Below are positions 8,718-18,123 of a stretch of DNA of 64,000 nucleotides, piece after piece. A program made the position numbers and the translations under genes. The DNA is from G965267335 sp965267335 (GTDB lineage Bacteria; Bacteroidota; Bacteroidia; Cytophagales; JAAEPT01): positions 558,001 through 622,000 of the forward strand of contig OZ253953.1 in NCBI GenBank assembly GCA_965267335.1. Direction: 5' to 3'. The notes beneath the pieces were generated by a model. That model did not search any database and was not told the origin of the DNA. It saw only the letters and a list, made by a program, of their open reading frames with translations. The stretch's first letter is position 1, and every line of letters starts with the position of its first letter.

Positions 8718-10486
8718 GGTCTGTACATATCCTCGATGTAATCTTTATATTTTTCAGTAATTACCGCGCGCTTACATTTTAGTGTGGGTGTAAGTTCTCC
8801 TGCATCAATTGTCCACTCTGCAGGTAGCAATCTGAATTGTTTGATTTTTTCCCACTGAGAAAAGTGTTCATTGTGAGCCTCAGATTCTTTTCGAAATTTT
8901 TCAAGGACCTTAGGGTTCTTCACCATTTCGGCATTTGTGGTATATTCGATTCCTTTATGCTCACACCATTTTTTCAATTCTTCGAAGTTTGGTACAATCA
9001 GGGCTCCAGGGAATTTTTCATTTTCACCAACTACCATGATTTGTTCTATGACTACCGATTCCTTGTATTTATTTTCCAGTGCTGTTGGGGCAACATATTT
9101 GCCACCTGAAGTTTTGAATATTTCTTTTACTCGGCCCGTGATTTTCAAAAATGTCACTCCACCATCTTCCACCAACTCTCCTTTATCTCCCGTGTGGAAC
9201 CAATTTTCAGCATCAATAACTTCAGCGGTTGCTTCGGGCTTATTATAATATCCTTTCATAATGTGAGGGCCGCGAGATAGAATTTCACCACTTTCCGAAA
9301 TCTTGACCTCAACACCATCAATTACGGGCCCTACTGTTCCAATCATTCGTTCTTTTGGATCAACTCTGTTTACTGCTATCACAGGTGATGTTTCGGTAAG
9401 ACCATATCCTTCAAGAACAGTAATTTGAGCAGCAGAAAATACTCTGGATAATCTAGGTTGCAGAGCCGCACTTCCGGAAACAATTGCACGTACATTTCCT
9501 CCTAAGGCTTCTCTCCATTTCTTGAAGATAATTTTATTGGCCAGGTTCAGTTGGAAATTATACCAACCGCCCATTTTTTTTCTATTGTCATATTTAAGGC
9601 CAAGTTCAAGTGCCCAGAAAAACAGCTTTCGTTTGATACCGGTTAACTCAAGACCTTTGGCGTAAATTTTATCATATACTTTTTCGAGCAATCTAGGAAC
9701 TGTTGAAAATATATGTGGATGTACCTCTTTTAAGTTGTCACCGATAGTTTCCATGCTTTCTGCATAATAGATACTAACTCCGGCATACATATAGAGGTAG
9801 GTCAACATTCTTTCATACACGTGACACAGAGGCAGGAAACTTAATGCTTTACAGGTTTGATCGACAGGTAAGAGTGGATAACAGGAGAGTACATTCGAAA
9901 TCAAATTGTTATGTGTCAGCATTACACCTTTCGGTTTCCCCGTAGTGCCAGAAGTATAGATCAGCGTGAGCAAATCATCGTTATGTACTTTGTCTCTGTG
10001 CTCATTAAGAATCAAAGGGTCTTTTCCTTCTGCTAGGGATTGTACTTCCTTCCAGTTTTTAGCTTCGGCTACTTCATCAAACGTATAGATATCTTTTATA
10101 CCGACCACATCAAGCGTTGCTCGTTTTACTGTTTGATAAAGTTCTTCATCGGAAACAAAAACAGCCTTTACACCTGCATCTTTGAAAATATAGTTGTAAT
10201 CCTCGATAGTGATATTGGGATACATAGGGACTGATACAGCACCTATTTGCTGAATTCCCATATCCACAATATTCCATTCCGGCCTGTTCCAGGAGACAAT
10301 AGCAACTTTGTCATCTTTGGAAATGCCAAGTTCCAATAAGCCTAGTGCTATATTTTGTGCCTGAATAACAAAGTCATCGGTTGAGTACTTAACCCATTCT
10401 CCGTTTTCCTTTTTAGCTAATGAATCCTGTTTTGCAAATTCTTTTTGCTGATGATTCAACAGATCAAAACATCTTTTTATTTCCAT
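8714..10486 (-). CDS. fadD: Long-chain fatty-acid-CoA ligase (AMP-forming)
   Basis: A 590-residue AMP-binding enzyme from ATG 10486. A longer frame from 10540 adds 18 residues that do not look like family sequence. The P-loop-like motif IYTSGTTGKPKGVMLTHNN and the adenylate motif GYGLTETSP are intact, followed by FHTGDKGEL and the C-terminal lid GRVKEIFKTSGGKYVAP. It activates free fatty acids to acyl-CoA using ATP and CoA, feeding beta-oxidation or lipid synthesis. The length and lid sequence fit the FAA1/FadD15-like long-chain clade. It is not linked to the fad operon at 25 kb. fadD is used in the broad sense. Confidence 0.9.
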   Translation of the reverse strand: MEIKRCFDLLNHQQKEFAKQDSLAKKENGEWVKYSTDDFVIQAQNIALGLLELGISKDDKVAIVSWNRPEWNIVDMGIQQIGAVSVPMYPNITIEDYNYIFKDAGVKAVFVSDEELYQTVKRATLDVVGIKDIYTFDEVAEAKNWKEVQSLAEGKDPLILNEHRDKVHNDDLLTLIYTSGTTGKPKGVMLTHNNLISNVLSCYPLLPVDQTCKALSFLPLCHVYERMLTYLYMYAGVSIYYAESMETIGDNLKEVHPHIFSTVPRLLEKVYDKIYAKGLELTGIKRKLFFWALELGLKYDNRKKMGGWYNFQLNLANKIIFKKWREALGGNVRAIVSGSAALQPRLSRVFSAAQITVLEGYGLTETSPVIAVNRVDPKERMIGTVGPVIDGVEVKISESGEILSRGPHIMKGYYNKPEATAEVIDAENWFHTGDKGELVEDGGVTFLKITGRVKEIFKTSGGKYVAPTALENKYKESVVIEQIMVVGENEKFPGALIVPNFEELKKWCEHKGIEYTTNAEMVKNPKVLEKFRKESEAHNEHFSQWEKIKQFRLLPAEWTIDAGELTPTLKCKRAVITEKYKDYIEDMYRP

Positions 10487-10580
10487 GTTACGGCTATACG
10501 TGGTTGATAAATTATTTCCCGGTGTCGGGTAACTATGCAAAATACATAATTTCCTTTTTAATCAAATACCCAATAACAAT

Positions 10581-12437
10581 TCAATGAATGTGGGGGTGCC
10601 CGGATTCTGAAGATTCTTTGAATACGGCATCTCCTCGGAGTTGTCGAAAGCGTTTTCTGGATTCAGCCGTGTATATGCTGCCTGGATAATCCATAAGCAG
10701 TTGTTTGTAGTAATCCATGGCCTTTTTGTCGTCCTTCAGTTTGTAGTGATAGATTTCAGCGAGTGTGAACAACGCATTATCACCTAGAATATCTTCAGGA
10801 AATTCTTTCAATATTTTTTCTAGATACTTTACAGCATTTACCGCGTCAGCGGTTTTTTGAAAAATCTGGGCCTTTTGCCAGTAGATTTCATCTGTCAAAG
10901 AATGGCCTGGATAATGCGTAAGCATTTGATCGAGTCTTCTCTGTGCCTCTTCGTATTGATGTTGAAAGAGTAATAAATCGATTGCCGCGTACTCCGTCAT
11001 TGCGGCAGCTGATGTATCCAGATTAAGGTTATCACTTATCAACAGACTCAAATCAATAGCATCGTTCGATATTTCTCTGGAAGTAGCAAGTTTTAATACG
11101 TCCAGATGTGCTTGTGCCAGCTCAAAATCCCCTCGGTAAAATGACAATTGAGCATTTTTTAATTTTGCCTGATGTGCTACAGGGCTATCTTTAACTTTTT
11201 TTTCTGCTTGTGAATATAGCAATGTAGATTCCCATGGTTCGTTTTCAAGCAAGAATATATCTCCCAACAGTATTTTACATTCAGCCTCAAGATTAGGGCT
11301 GATCCTAGACTTATTAAGAACCTCATTTAAAATTTGTTTTGCTTTCGCATGATCGGAGAGATAAAATGAATACAACCTGGCTATATTGCGAGTGATAAGA
11401 ATTATTTCTTCACTGTTCCGCACGCGTTGCTTCAAGTCCTTGTAGTCCTCTATGAGTTTTAAAATGTCTTCGTCAGGAATTGGGTATTTTGTTTTTACCA
11501 GGTCTTCCTTCGTTTCGATTAAGAGTCTTTTTGCTGTATAGTACAGGTACGAATTATGAAATTTATCTGATATATGTTGAAAACATAGTACAGCATTTGA
11601 GTAGTCATGATTCTCCCTTGCAATCTTGCCAAGTTCGTATAATGTTTCTCCTTTCCGCTCAGGAGTACCGGATCTCGTGTCTATTGCCTTTGCCTGAATG
11701 TAAGCACTGTAAAAATCCTTCTTTTGTACGTAGTACCAAACCAGCAACTTATTATAAATGAGCTTACCTGTCTGTCCCTGAATTTTACTGAATAACTTTT
11801 GCTCCAGAATGTTGTAGTCATCGGATTGAAGATTAGCTTGTAAAAAGTTCTGCACTTCTTCTAGATTATCATCCGATGCTGCTAATAAATTGAGAAGTTC
11901 ATCGATCATGTACTCGTGTTTACCAGATTTCATATAAACTTCGGCCAACTCGCGCGCCCAATCATAGCGGTTCCCGGACGACCTTGCCTTGAGGTATGTT
12001 TCTATCGCTTGATTGGTATATCCTCTTTTTAAAAAATGTGAAGCACAAAGAAGGGTGTTTTGAGTATGATGTTTACTCATTTGGATAGTCTTGGAAAACA
12101 TTTTTTCGGCTTCTGATTGTTTTCCCTGATCATCTCTGAGAATGGCATAATCAATCTGGTAAATAATATTACTGGGTTGAGTCTTTAGTAATTTCTTGTA
12201 AAACTTATCAGCGGTTTTGTATTCCTGAAGTTCATTAAGCGTTTGCCTGTAATTCTCATAAAAGTTTTCGACCAGTACTCTTTTTTTAAATGCGTTTTCA
12301 TATGATTCTTGTGCTTTTTCAAAATCACCTTTAAGAAAATACTCGTCACCCAGCTTTACATCCGGATGAACCTGCGCATTGACCGGAGCGGAAAATGATA
12401 GTATTATTAAAAAAGCAATTGCGTATAAGTTTCGCAT
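10581..12437 (-). CDS. Periplasmic or surface TPR-repeat protein
   Basis: A 618-residue protein with a signal peptide (MRNLYAIAFLIILSFSAPVNAQ) and tetratricopeptide-like helix pairs along its whole length, for example GDFEKAQESYENAFKKR, QGKQSEAEKMFSKTIQ and KAMDYYKQLLMDYPGS. It ends with a His-rich tail (SGHPHIH). TPR arrays bind other proteins; no enzymatic domain is seen. The gene lies downstream of, and in the same direction as, the AT-rich gap at 12.4-12.8 kb that I propose as a replication origin candidate. Confidence 0.85.
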   Translation of the reverse strand: MRNLYAIAFLIILSFSAPVNAQVHPDVKLGDEYFLKGDFEKAQESYENAFKKRVLVENFYENYRQTLNELQEYKTADKFYKKLLKTQPSNIIYQIDYAILRDDQGKQSEAEKMFSKTIQMSKHHTQNTLLCASHFLKRGYTNQAIETYLKARSSGNRYDWARELAEVYMKSGKHEYMIDELLNLLAASDDNLEEVQNFLQANLQSDDYNILEQKLFSKIQGQTGKLIYNKLLVWYYVQKKDFYSAYIQAKAIDTRSGTPERKGETLYELGKIARENHDYSNAVLCFQHISDKFHNSYLYYTAKRLLIETKEDLVKTKYPIPDEDILKLIEDYKDLKQRVRNSEEIILITRNIARLYSFYLSDHAKAKQILNEVLNKSRISPNLEAECKILLGDIFLLENEPWESTLLYSQAEKKVKDSPVAHQAKLKNAQLSFYRGDFELAQAHLDVLKLATSREISNDAIDLSLLISDNLNLDTSAAAMTEYAAIDLLLFQHQYEEAQRRLDQMLTHYPGHSLTDEIYWQKAQIFQKTADAVNAVKYLEKILKEFPEDILGDNALFTLAEIYHYKLKDDKKAMDYYKQLLMDYPGSIYTAESRKRFRQLRGDAVFKESSESGHPHIH

Positions 12438-12839
12438 TGTTCAGTTATTGACTTGTCAACATTCTATAATATATAAATAAACTCTATTTAAAAGTTATTA
12501 TTATTTATTAGGATGTGAATAGGTGGAAAATTAGTGAAAATCTGAGTAGGATAATTTAATTGTTTGTAAGCAAAGATTTATTCAGAGTTTATGAACAGGT
12601 TGTAAACACATAAGTGATTGATTAAGAGTTGGAATAATTTGTTTTGATTTTACCAGAGTAAGTTTTGAACATCATTAGATTTTTTGGGCTGAGTGTAGAA
12701 GTTTGGGGATAAGTTTGGCATAGGTGAATAATGAGGTATGAATTGGATACAATTTCAATGATGTTGATGGTGAATGTTAACGGTGGTGTATAACTCGAGA
12801 GTTATTAGAAGGTTTATTCACATGGTTTGTGAACAAATG
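12438..12839. other. AT-rich, strongly G-skewed intergenic gap; candidate replication origin
   Basis: No ORF is supported in these 402 bases. By hand count, bases 12481-12840 contain 86 G and 22 C (30% GC, skew about +0.6), while the 360 bases at 12001-12360 contain about 60 G and 58 C (skew near 0). One exact TTATnCACA DnaA-box-type 9-mer lies at 12814-12822. One-mismatch versions lie at 12514-12522, 12578-12586, 12704-12712, 12723-12731 and 12828-12836, on both strands. The mnmG gene and two parS-type sites are 2.5-4.8 kb away. Together these fit oriC, but neither dnaA nor dnaN is in the window. Confidence 0.4.
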
Positions 12840-14408
12840 TTATTTGAACTCAGAGATATTGTTAATTATCCAGTTTGCTCTGATTTTTAGGGTATTAGGA
12901 TGAATTAAGACGGATTCAGGGAGTGTACTAGTGAAAATATTACCCTTATCATAGATACCATTTTGATTCCGGTCAAGTATGAGGTAAAGCGTATACTCTC
13001 CTGGATCTATACGGGTTATACTGAATTGTTTGTCTGGCTGTACTAGTTCTGTGACGGAATTTGTTTTGTTGTTCTGTAATCTTAGAATGACGGGTGAGGA
13101 GAGGGTTGGGAGCTCACCACTAAGTGTGCCGTAATATGAATTGGTTTCTTTAAAGAAGGTCGTGGTGAGGGAATCTATACCGGTTCCGTAGATTGAGGAT
13201 ATTGATGCTGAAGGAATAGATAGTTGATTGGTATCTCTGGACTGTATGTTATAAGTCAGTTTTACTTGTAATGGGTTAATTAGACGGACTTGGCTTACTA
13301 ATGAATCATTTAATGTGATCGATGACAGCTTAGAGTTGGTTGAATCAATAGGTTCGTTGAGATGCAATGTAATAGTTGGTTGATTTGGTTTTAATAATCG
13401 ATTTTGTGGAAGGATGGATTGAAGGAGGTTCTTGTTTTTACTATGAAGTGCAATGGGAAAGATTCTAGTGAGTTGATATTGATTGTTAAGTGAATCAGTG
13501 AAAAGAATGTCAGTTTCTATCGAATCTTGTAATTGGGTTGTTGGATAAATCGTTAATGTTTGGGAATCTTTTGAGAGATAGTCAAATGTTGTTTTAGGGG
13601 AGTTGAGCTGATAGGATTTTATACCTCTAGTCATGTTCAGTTGGAGATGATGATTAGTAGAGGTGTAGGATTCCAATGATATGGTTGTCGTATCATAACT
13701 TTCAGTGTATAGAATTAGAGAAGTATCATTGGTGTATGGATGTATTGGGGAATCTAAGAAAGCTATATTTTCAGTTTGGGCATCCCATAATTGATTGTGG
13801 TTTTTGTCATTGAAAGCATAGATTTGAAATGGTTGATTTTTTAAATGGGTGAAATGAAAGGAGCCAGTTGAGTTAGTAGTCAGAAAATAGGTGGGTTTAT
13901 TGGTGCTTGGTAACACAGTGTCATGTACAGGATATAGTCCGATAAAACATTGTTGTGGTTCATGTGATAGGTTGGATAGCACCTGGCCTTTGACTTGCAT
14001 GGAATCGATATAGGGTCCTGTGCTAAAGAATAGCTTGGCGTTAGTGGGCTGGAGGCCTTCTTGAATGTCCTTTATTGCATTGGTGACATTGACAGTATAG
14101 GTAGTATTGTGGATTAAGGGCTCTTCGAATTCGATGAATAAAGTTTTTTTCTTGATGCGAAAGTTATAGTGCTCAACGGATGGAAAGATAGTAATGTTGT
14201 TGTCAAGGTTGTTGTCTGTGATGGCTTCGTTGAATTCGAATTTGATGGTATTGGAGGTAAAGTTTTTTTGGTTTGAGGAATCAGGAAAAGTAGAGACTAA
14301 TACTGGGGGGTTTGTGTCTTTGTCTCCGCCAGTAATGGGAATCTGGCTGGCGCAGCCGGAGCTTAGTATGATAATGATGATCAGGTGAAATATGTAACGA
14401 TAATACAT
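12840..14408 (-). CDS. Ig-like domain lipoprotein
   Basis: A 522-residue protein with a lipoprotein signal (IIIIILSSGC, Cys at 19). After GGDKDTNPPVLVSTFPDSS comes a bacterial Ig-like (SbsA-type) domain with FEFNEAI and NTTYTVNV (about 30-125), and then further beta-rich regions. It ends with GEYTLYLILDRNQNGIYDKG, a calcium-site-like turn. Base use is unusual: the coding strand is poor in G, so the protein is very rich in Asn, Thr, Ser, Gln, Leu and Pro and poor in Gly, Ala and Val. This agrees with the strong strand skew starting at 12.45 kb. It shares the minus-strand block with the methyltransferase and mnmG genes. Confidence 0.8.
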   Translation of the reverse strand: MYYRYIFHLIIIIILSSGCASQIPITGGDKDTNPPVLVSTFPDSSNQKNFTSNTIKFEFNEAITDNNLDNNITIFPSVEHYNFRIKKKTLFIEFEEPLIHNTTYTVNVTNAIKDIQEGLQPTNAKLFFSTGPYIDSMQVKGQVLSNLSHEPQQCFIGLYPVHDTVLPSTNKPTYFLTTNSTGSFHFTHLKNQPFQIYAFNDKNHNQLWDAQTENIAFLDSPIHPYTNDTSLILYTESYDTTTISLESYTSTNHHLQLNMTRGIKSYQLNSPKTTFDYLSKDSQTLTIYPTTQLQDSIETDILFTDSLNNQYQLTRIFPIALHSKNKNLLQSILPQNRLLKPNQPTITLHLNEPIDSTNSKLSSITLNDSLVSQVRLINPLQVKLTYNIQSRDTNQLSIPSASISSIYGTGIDSLTTTFFKETNSYYGTLSGELPTLSSPVILRLQNNKTNSVTELVQPDKQFSITRIDPGEYTLYLILDRNQNGIYDKGNIFTSTLPESVLIHPNTLKIRANWIINNISEFK

Positions 14409-14414
14409 TGAAAA

Positions 14415-15299
14415 TCAAGGTTTTATAATGTATATAAGACTTGAGTAATCGTTGTTATGCTCTTTAGCCCATTGATTAGATTTTTTACCCATTTTATAAG
14501 CTCTTAGGTAAGAAGATTTACCTGAAATATACTTCTCTGAAAGTAGGGATACATAATGAGCATCATATTTCATTGGTAATGTATCTTTAATTTTAAGACC
14601 ATGCTTTTTCATCAGGGCTTTCATTGTGGACTGAGTGAAATGATAAAGATGACGCGGTAAATCATAGGCAGCCCAGTACTCTTTATAATGTTGGCGATCA
14701 AAACTGTTGTGATTGGGTACCGCGACAATGAGGTGTCCTTTAGGTGAAAGAAGTGTTTTAATGGATTCTATGTATGAATTTAAATCATGAACATGTTCCA
14801 ATACATGCCATAAAGTGATGATATCATAAGAACGATTTGTAATATCAGATAAGGAAGGATGAATTGGTTGCTGCAGTATTTCTTGTGCTCTTTTATTGGT
14901 GTTCGAATCAACTTCGATCCCATCGATCTTCCAGCCTTTTTTCTTACAAGTTTGTAGAAAGTGTCCGGTACCACAGCCAACATCGAGAATTGAACCGGTT
15001 TTGGATTGATTCAGTCTTGTTACGAGTTGTAATTTCTTCTTAAGAGCACGTTGTCTTACGAAATGGTATAGCTTGTTCTGGAGTCCTTTTTTTGTAGAGG
15101 AATGGGAGATATAGGCTTCACTTTGGTAGTACTTACCAATTTCCTCTTGAGAAGGTCTGGGGTTGGTCAGTAGAAAATCACATTGTGTGCATTGAGTGAT
15201 CACAAAGCTTTCATCAGAAACAAGGTAGTCTTTACAAACTATATAGTTTTTGAAATCGGAATTACTGCAGATTGGACAGTTTTCTACTTTTTCGTACAT
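14415..15299 (-). CDS. Class I SAM-dependent methyltransferase with an N-terminal zinc-ribbon-like motif
   Basis: A 294-residue protein. The N-terminus has CPICSNSDF and later CTQCDF, two CxxC pairs that suggest a zinc ribbon. The Rossmann methyltransferase core has motif I ILDVGCGTGHFL (about 105-116) and motif IV/post region ITLWHVLEHV (about 162-171), typical of Methyltransf_23 proteins. The substrate is unknown; such proteins often methylate sugars or lipids. It lies 1 bp downstream of mnmG on the same strand and 6 bp upstream of the Ig-like lipoprotein, so the three genes are likely one transcript. Confidence 0.88.
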   Translation of the reverse strand: MYEKVENCPICSNSDFKNYIVCKDYLVSDESFVITQCTQCDFLLTNPRPSQEEIGKYYQSEAYISHSSTKKGLQNKLYHFVRQRALKKKLQLVTRLNQSKTGSILDVGCGTGHFLQTCKKKGWKIDGIEVDSNTNKRAQEILQQPIHPSLSDITNRSYDIITLWHVLEHVHDLNSYIESIKTLLSPKGHLIVAVPNHNSFDRQHYKEYWAAYDLPRHLYHFTQSTMKALMKKHGLKIKDTLPMKYDAHYVSLLSEKYISGKSSYLRAYKMGKKSNQWAKEHNNDYSSLIYIIKP

Positions 15300-15300
15300 A

Positions 15301-17163
15301 TTACCTTCCTATATAAACCATTAAAACAGAAATATCTGCCGGAGAAACTCCACTGATTCTGGATGCTTGTCCAATTGTAGACGGTTGTATGCTGCGAAGT
15401 TTTTCCCGTGCTTCATTTGACAAACCGGATACAAGCGAGTAATCGAAATCAGGTTTTATGATGAGATTTTCCAATTGATGCATTTTATCAGCGAGTTGGG
15501 ATTCCTTTTCGATGTAGTTATCATACTTTATTAGTATGCCCGCTTGTTCTCTTTCTTCTCTCGTAAATTTATTTAGAAAGGAGTCTAGTTCGCTATTATA
15601 CCCTTTTAAGCTGGATAGCTCAATGTTCGGGCGCTTGAGTAGATTGATTAGTTTTGTCGATTCACGTAAAGGAGTGGTTCCTAGTTGTTCCAGGAAAGGA
15701 TTGACTTCTGATTTAATAACCTTGTGCTGTGTAAGGTGATTAATTAGATCATTGATATTTTTCCTTTTTGTATCTAGGGCATTTTTACGTCTTTGGTCGG
15801 CAAGTCCGAGTTCATAACCCTTGTCAGTAAGCCTGATATCTGCATTATCCTGACGAAGTAGAATACGGTATTCAGCACGAGAGGTGAACATTCGATAGGG
15901 TTCATCGGTACCTTTATTGATGAGATCATCGATAAGAACACCTATGTATGCTTCGGACCTGGAAAGAACAAAAGGGTCTTTTTCATGAACCTGGTTGTGA
16001 GCATTGATACCTGCTATTAATCCCTGGCAAGCGGCTTCTTCGTAGCCGGTTGTACCATTTATTTGTCCTGCGAAATAGAGGCCCTGAATTTTTTTTGTTT
16101 GTAGAGTATGGTCGAGCTGAGTAGGAGGGAAGTAGTCATACTCTATGGCATAACCGGGTCTGAACATTTTCGCGTTTTCAAAACCCTTAATTTTAGTTAG
16201 TGCTTTGTACTGTACGTCTTCGGGTAGAGAAGTTGAAAATCCGTTGACATATACTTCAACCGTGTTCCAACCTTCGGGTTCTACAAATATCTGGTGTCGG
16301 TCTTTATCTGCAAAGCGATTAATTTTGTCTTCAACACTTGGACAATATCTGGGTCCCAGTCCTTTGATTCTGCCGTTGAACATAGGTGATTTGTCGAATC
16401 CTGTTCTTAGTTCATCATGGACTTGTTGATTCGTGTAGGTAATAAAACAACTTCTCTGCGTTTTAGGTGGAGTAGTGTTCGTATAAGAAAACGTTTGCGG
16501 ATCTGAATCACCATGCTGTTCTTCCATAACTGAGTAGTTGAGGGTTCTTCCGTCTACTCTTGGAGGAGTTCCTGTTTTCATACGGCCTGCTTCGAAACCA
16601 AGAGAGATCAGTTGTTCTGTGATACCGGTAGCCGATTTTTCTCCTGTTCGTCCACCACCAAACTGTTTTTCACCAATGTGAATAATGCCATTCAGGAAGG
16701 TTCCATTAGTTAGGATGACAGTCGAGGCTTCTATTTGCAATCCCATCCCGGTCTTAACTCCGGTTACCCTACCGTTTTTGACAGTGATTTCTTTAACCAT
16801 TTCCTGCCAAAAATCCAGGTTGGGAGTTTCTTCAAGCTTAAGACGCCAATCTTCTGCGAAACGCATGCGGTCATTTTGTGTGCGTGGACTCCACATGGCA
16901 GGACCTTTAGAAAGATTGAGCATACGAAACTGGATCATAGACTTGTCTGCTATAATACCGGTTTGTCCGCCAAGTGCATCTATTTCCCTTACAATTTGCC
17001 CTTTAGCAACTCCACCGATGGCAGGATTACAAGACATCTGAGCAATAGTGTTCATGTTCATGGTAACCAAGAGAACCTTTGATCCCATGTTCGCAGCTGC
17101 ACAAGCCGCTTCACATCCGGCATGACCGGCACCAACCACTATGACATCATATTTTGGAAACAT
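15301..17163 (-). CDS. mnmG: tRNA uridine-5-carboxymethylaminomethyl modification enzyme MnmG
   Basis: A 620-residue protein, full length for MnmG (GidA). The FAD-binding motif VVGAGHAGCEAACAAA is at residues 9-24, and family blocks CNPAIGGVAKGQIVREIDALGG and GGGRTGEKSATG follow. The C-terminal helical domain ends SGVSPADISVLMVYIGR. With MnmE (not in the window) it modifies U34 of tRNAs that read split codon boxes. mnmG is often near the chromosomal origin. One parS-type site (17171-17186) lies 8 bp before its start codon. Confidence 0.97.
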   Translation of the reverse strand: MFPKYDVIVVGAGHAGCEAACAAANMGSKVLLVTMNMNTIAQMSCNPAIGGVAKGQIVREIDALGGQTGIIADKSMIQFRMLNLSKGPAMWSPRTQNDRMRFAEDWRLKLEETPNLDFWQEMVKEITVKNGRVTGVKTGMGLQIEASTVILTNGTFLNGIIHIGEKQFGGGRTGEKSATGITEQLISLGFEAGRMKTGTPPRVDGRTLNYSVMEEQHGDSDPQTFSYTNTTPPKTQRSCFITYTNQQVHDELRTGFDKSPMFNGRIKGLGPRYCPSVEDKINRFADKDRHQIFVEPEGWNTVEVYVNGFSTSLPEDVQYKALTKIKGFENAKMFRPGYAIEYDYFPPTQLDHTLQTKKIQGLYFAGQINGTTGYEEAACQGLIAGINAHNQVHEKDPFVLSRSEAYIGVLIDDLINKGTDEPYRMFTSRAEYRILLRQDNADIRLTDKGYELGLADQRRKNALDTKRKNINDLINHLTQHKVIKSEVNPFLEQLGTTPLRESTKLINLLKRPNIELSSLKGYNSELDSFLNKFTREEREQAGILIKYDNYIEKESQLADKMHQLENLIIKPDFDYSLVSGLSNEAREKLRSIQPSTIGQASRISGVSPADISVLMVYIGR

Positions 17164-17165
17164 AT

Positions 17166-17248
17166 ATTAGTGTTCCACGTGGAACGTTAGTAGTGTAAAC
17201 AAAGTTAGGAAATAAAAGTTTCATTAATGTTCCACGTGGAACACTAAT
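17166..17248. promoter_or_regulatory. parS: Pair of ParB-binding parS-type palindromes
   Basis: Two copies of the 14-bp perfect palindrome GTTCCACGTGGAAC lie at 17172-17185 and 17229-17242. With flanks the second is TGTTCCACGTGGAACA (17228-17243), a full match to the general parS pattern TGTTnCACGTGnAACA, and the first differs only at its last base. Their 20-bp versions, ATTAGTGTTCCACGTGGAAC at 17166-17185 and its complement at 17229-17248, form an inverted repeat with centres 57 bp apart. They lie between ybeY and mnmG. parA and parB are not in the window. Confidence 0.75.
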
Positions 17249-17676
17249 CAGAATTGGCGCAAAGATAAACAAGCATCTTCTTTTTTCCGCATGGCCCCTT
17301 TTTGTTCTGGGGTCTTGTCTTTATATCCCATCAGGTGTAATACACCATGAATAAGAACTCTACAGAGCTCATCTTGGAAGGGGATATTTAATTTTTCGGA
17401 ATTTTCTTTTACTCGTTCAATACTGATGAATATATCTGATTCGAGTTGATGTTCTGATTCGGAGAGATCGAAGGTAATAATATCCGTAAAGGTATCATGA
17501 TTCAAATGTTCCAGATTTATTTCATATAAGTATTGATCTGAACAAAAGATGTAATTAATGTTTTCTATGGAGTAGGGGGTCTCGGAAACGCAGTTGACAA
17601 TCCAGGCTTTTAGCGCGTTGGGATTATCGGGCTCAAAGGGAATGTCCTCGGAAAAGAAATGGATAGATTCTATCAT
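17248..17676 (-). CDS. ybeY: Endoribonuclease YbeY (rRNA maturation factor)
   Basis: A 142-residue metalloprotein. The zinc-binding motif HGVLHLMGYKDKTPEQ near the C-terminus gives two of the three histidine ligands; the third position reads Lys-Asp, a variant I believe is common in Bacteroidota copies. The preceding DTFTDIITFDL block is the conserved YbeY core. YbeY processes the 3' end of 16S rRNA and takes part in ribosome quality control. The start is 7 bp downstream of the anti-sigma-type kinase gene. The stop abuts the second parS site. Confidence 0.93.
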   Translation of the reverse strand: MIESIHFFSEDIPFEPDNPNALKAWIVNCVSETPYSIENINYIFCSDQYLYEINLEHLNHDTFTDIITFDLSESEHQLESDIFISIERVKENSEKLNIPFQDELCRVLIHGVLHLMGYKDKTPEQKGAMRKKEDACLSLRQF

Positions 17677-17682
17677 GGAAGC

Positions 17683-18087
17683 TTACGCTCCTACATTGAA
17701 GACCATTTCAACTTTGCGACCATTGTCTTCAAAGGAAACTTCATCACAAAGGTGTCGCATCAAAAAGATGCCGCGGCCACCAGGTTTCTCAATGTTTTCC
17801 GGTGCGGTGGGATCGGGTAGATTGTCGTAATCGAAACCAGGACCCTGATCTTCTACGTAAAACCTCATTTTGTCTGGTTCAAATCTGAGGATAATTGAGA
17901 CGTTTTTAGACTTGTCTGAATTGTTCCCGTGAATAATAGCATTGTTCACAGACTCAGTTACAGCTACCATAACATTTCCATACATATCATCAGAAAAATT
18001 GAAACGCTCTTTTGCATTATCAATGAAGCTTTCGACAATACGAATATTATCAGGTAGAGAAGGTATTTCGATTTTTAGTTCATCCAT
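17683..18087 (-). CDS. RsbW-like serine kinase / ATP-binding anti-sigma factor
   Basis: A 134-residue HATPase fold. The N box ESVNNAIIHGN, the G1 box EDQGPGFD and the G2 box GGRGIFLMRHL are all intact. Proteins of this size and motif set phosphorylate STAS antagonists and bind sigma or other effectors in partner switching. No sigma factor or STAS gene is adjacent. The gene is in the minus-strand block DUF4175-like / this gene / ybeY / mnmG. The SpoIIE-type phosphatase at 2.5 kb might act on the same antagonist, which is an inference. Confidence 0.88.
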   Translation of the reverse strand: MDELKIEIPSLPDNIRIVESFIDNAKERFNFSDDMYGNVMVAVTESVNNAIIHGNNSDKSKNVSIILRFEPDKMRFYVEDQGPGFDYDNLPDPTAPENIEKPGGRGIFLMRHLCDEVSFEDNGRKVEMVFNVGA

Positions 18088-18123
18088 GGCTCAATAGAAC
18101 ACGCCAATGTATAAATTTTACTA

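Noticed and set aside
10487..10540. N-terminal extension of the acyl-CoA synthetase
   Set aside because: The extra residues HSYPTPGNNLSTTYSRN do not resemble the family, and ATG 10486 gives a normal N-terminus.
17171..17243. E-box-like or terminator palindromes
   Set aside because: There is no T run, and the sequence matches the parS consensus at 15 or 16 of 16 positions, so ParB sites are the better reading.
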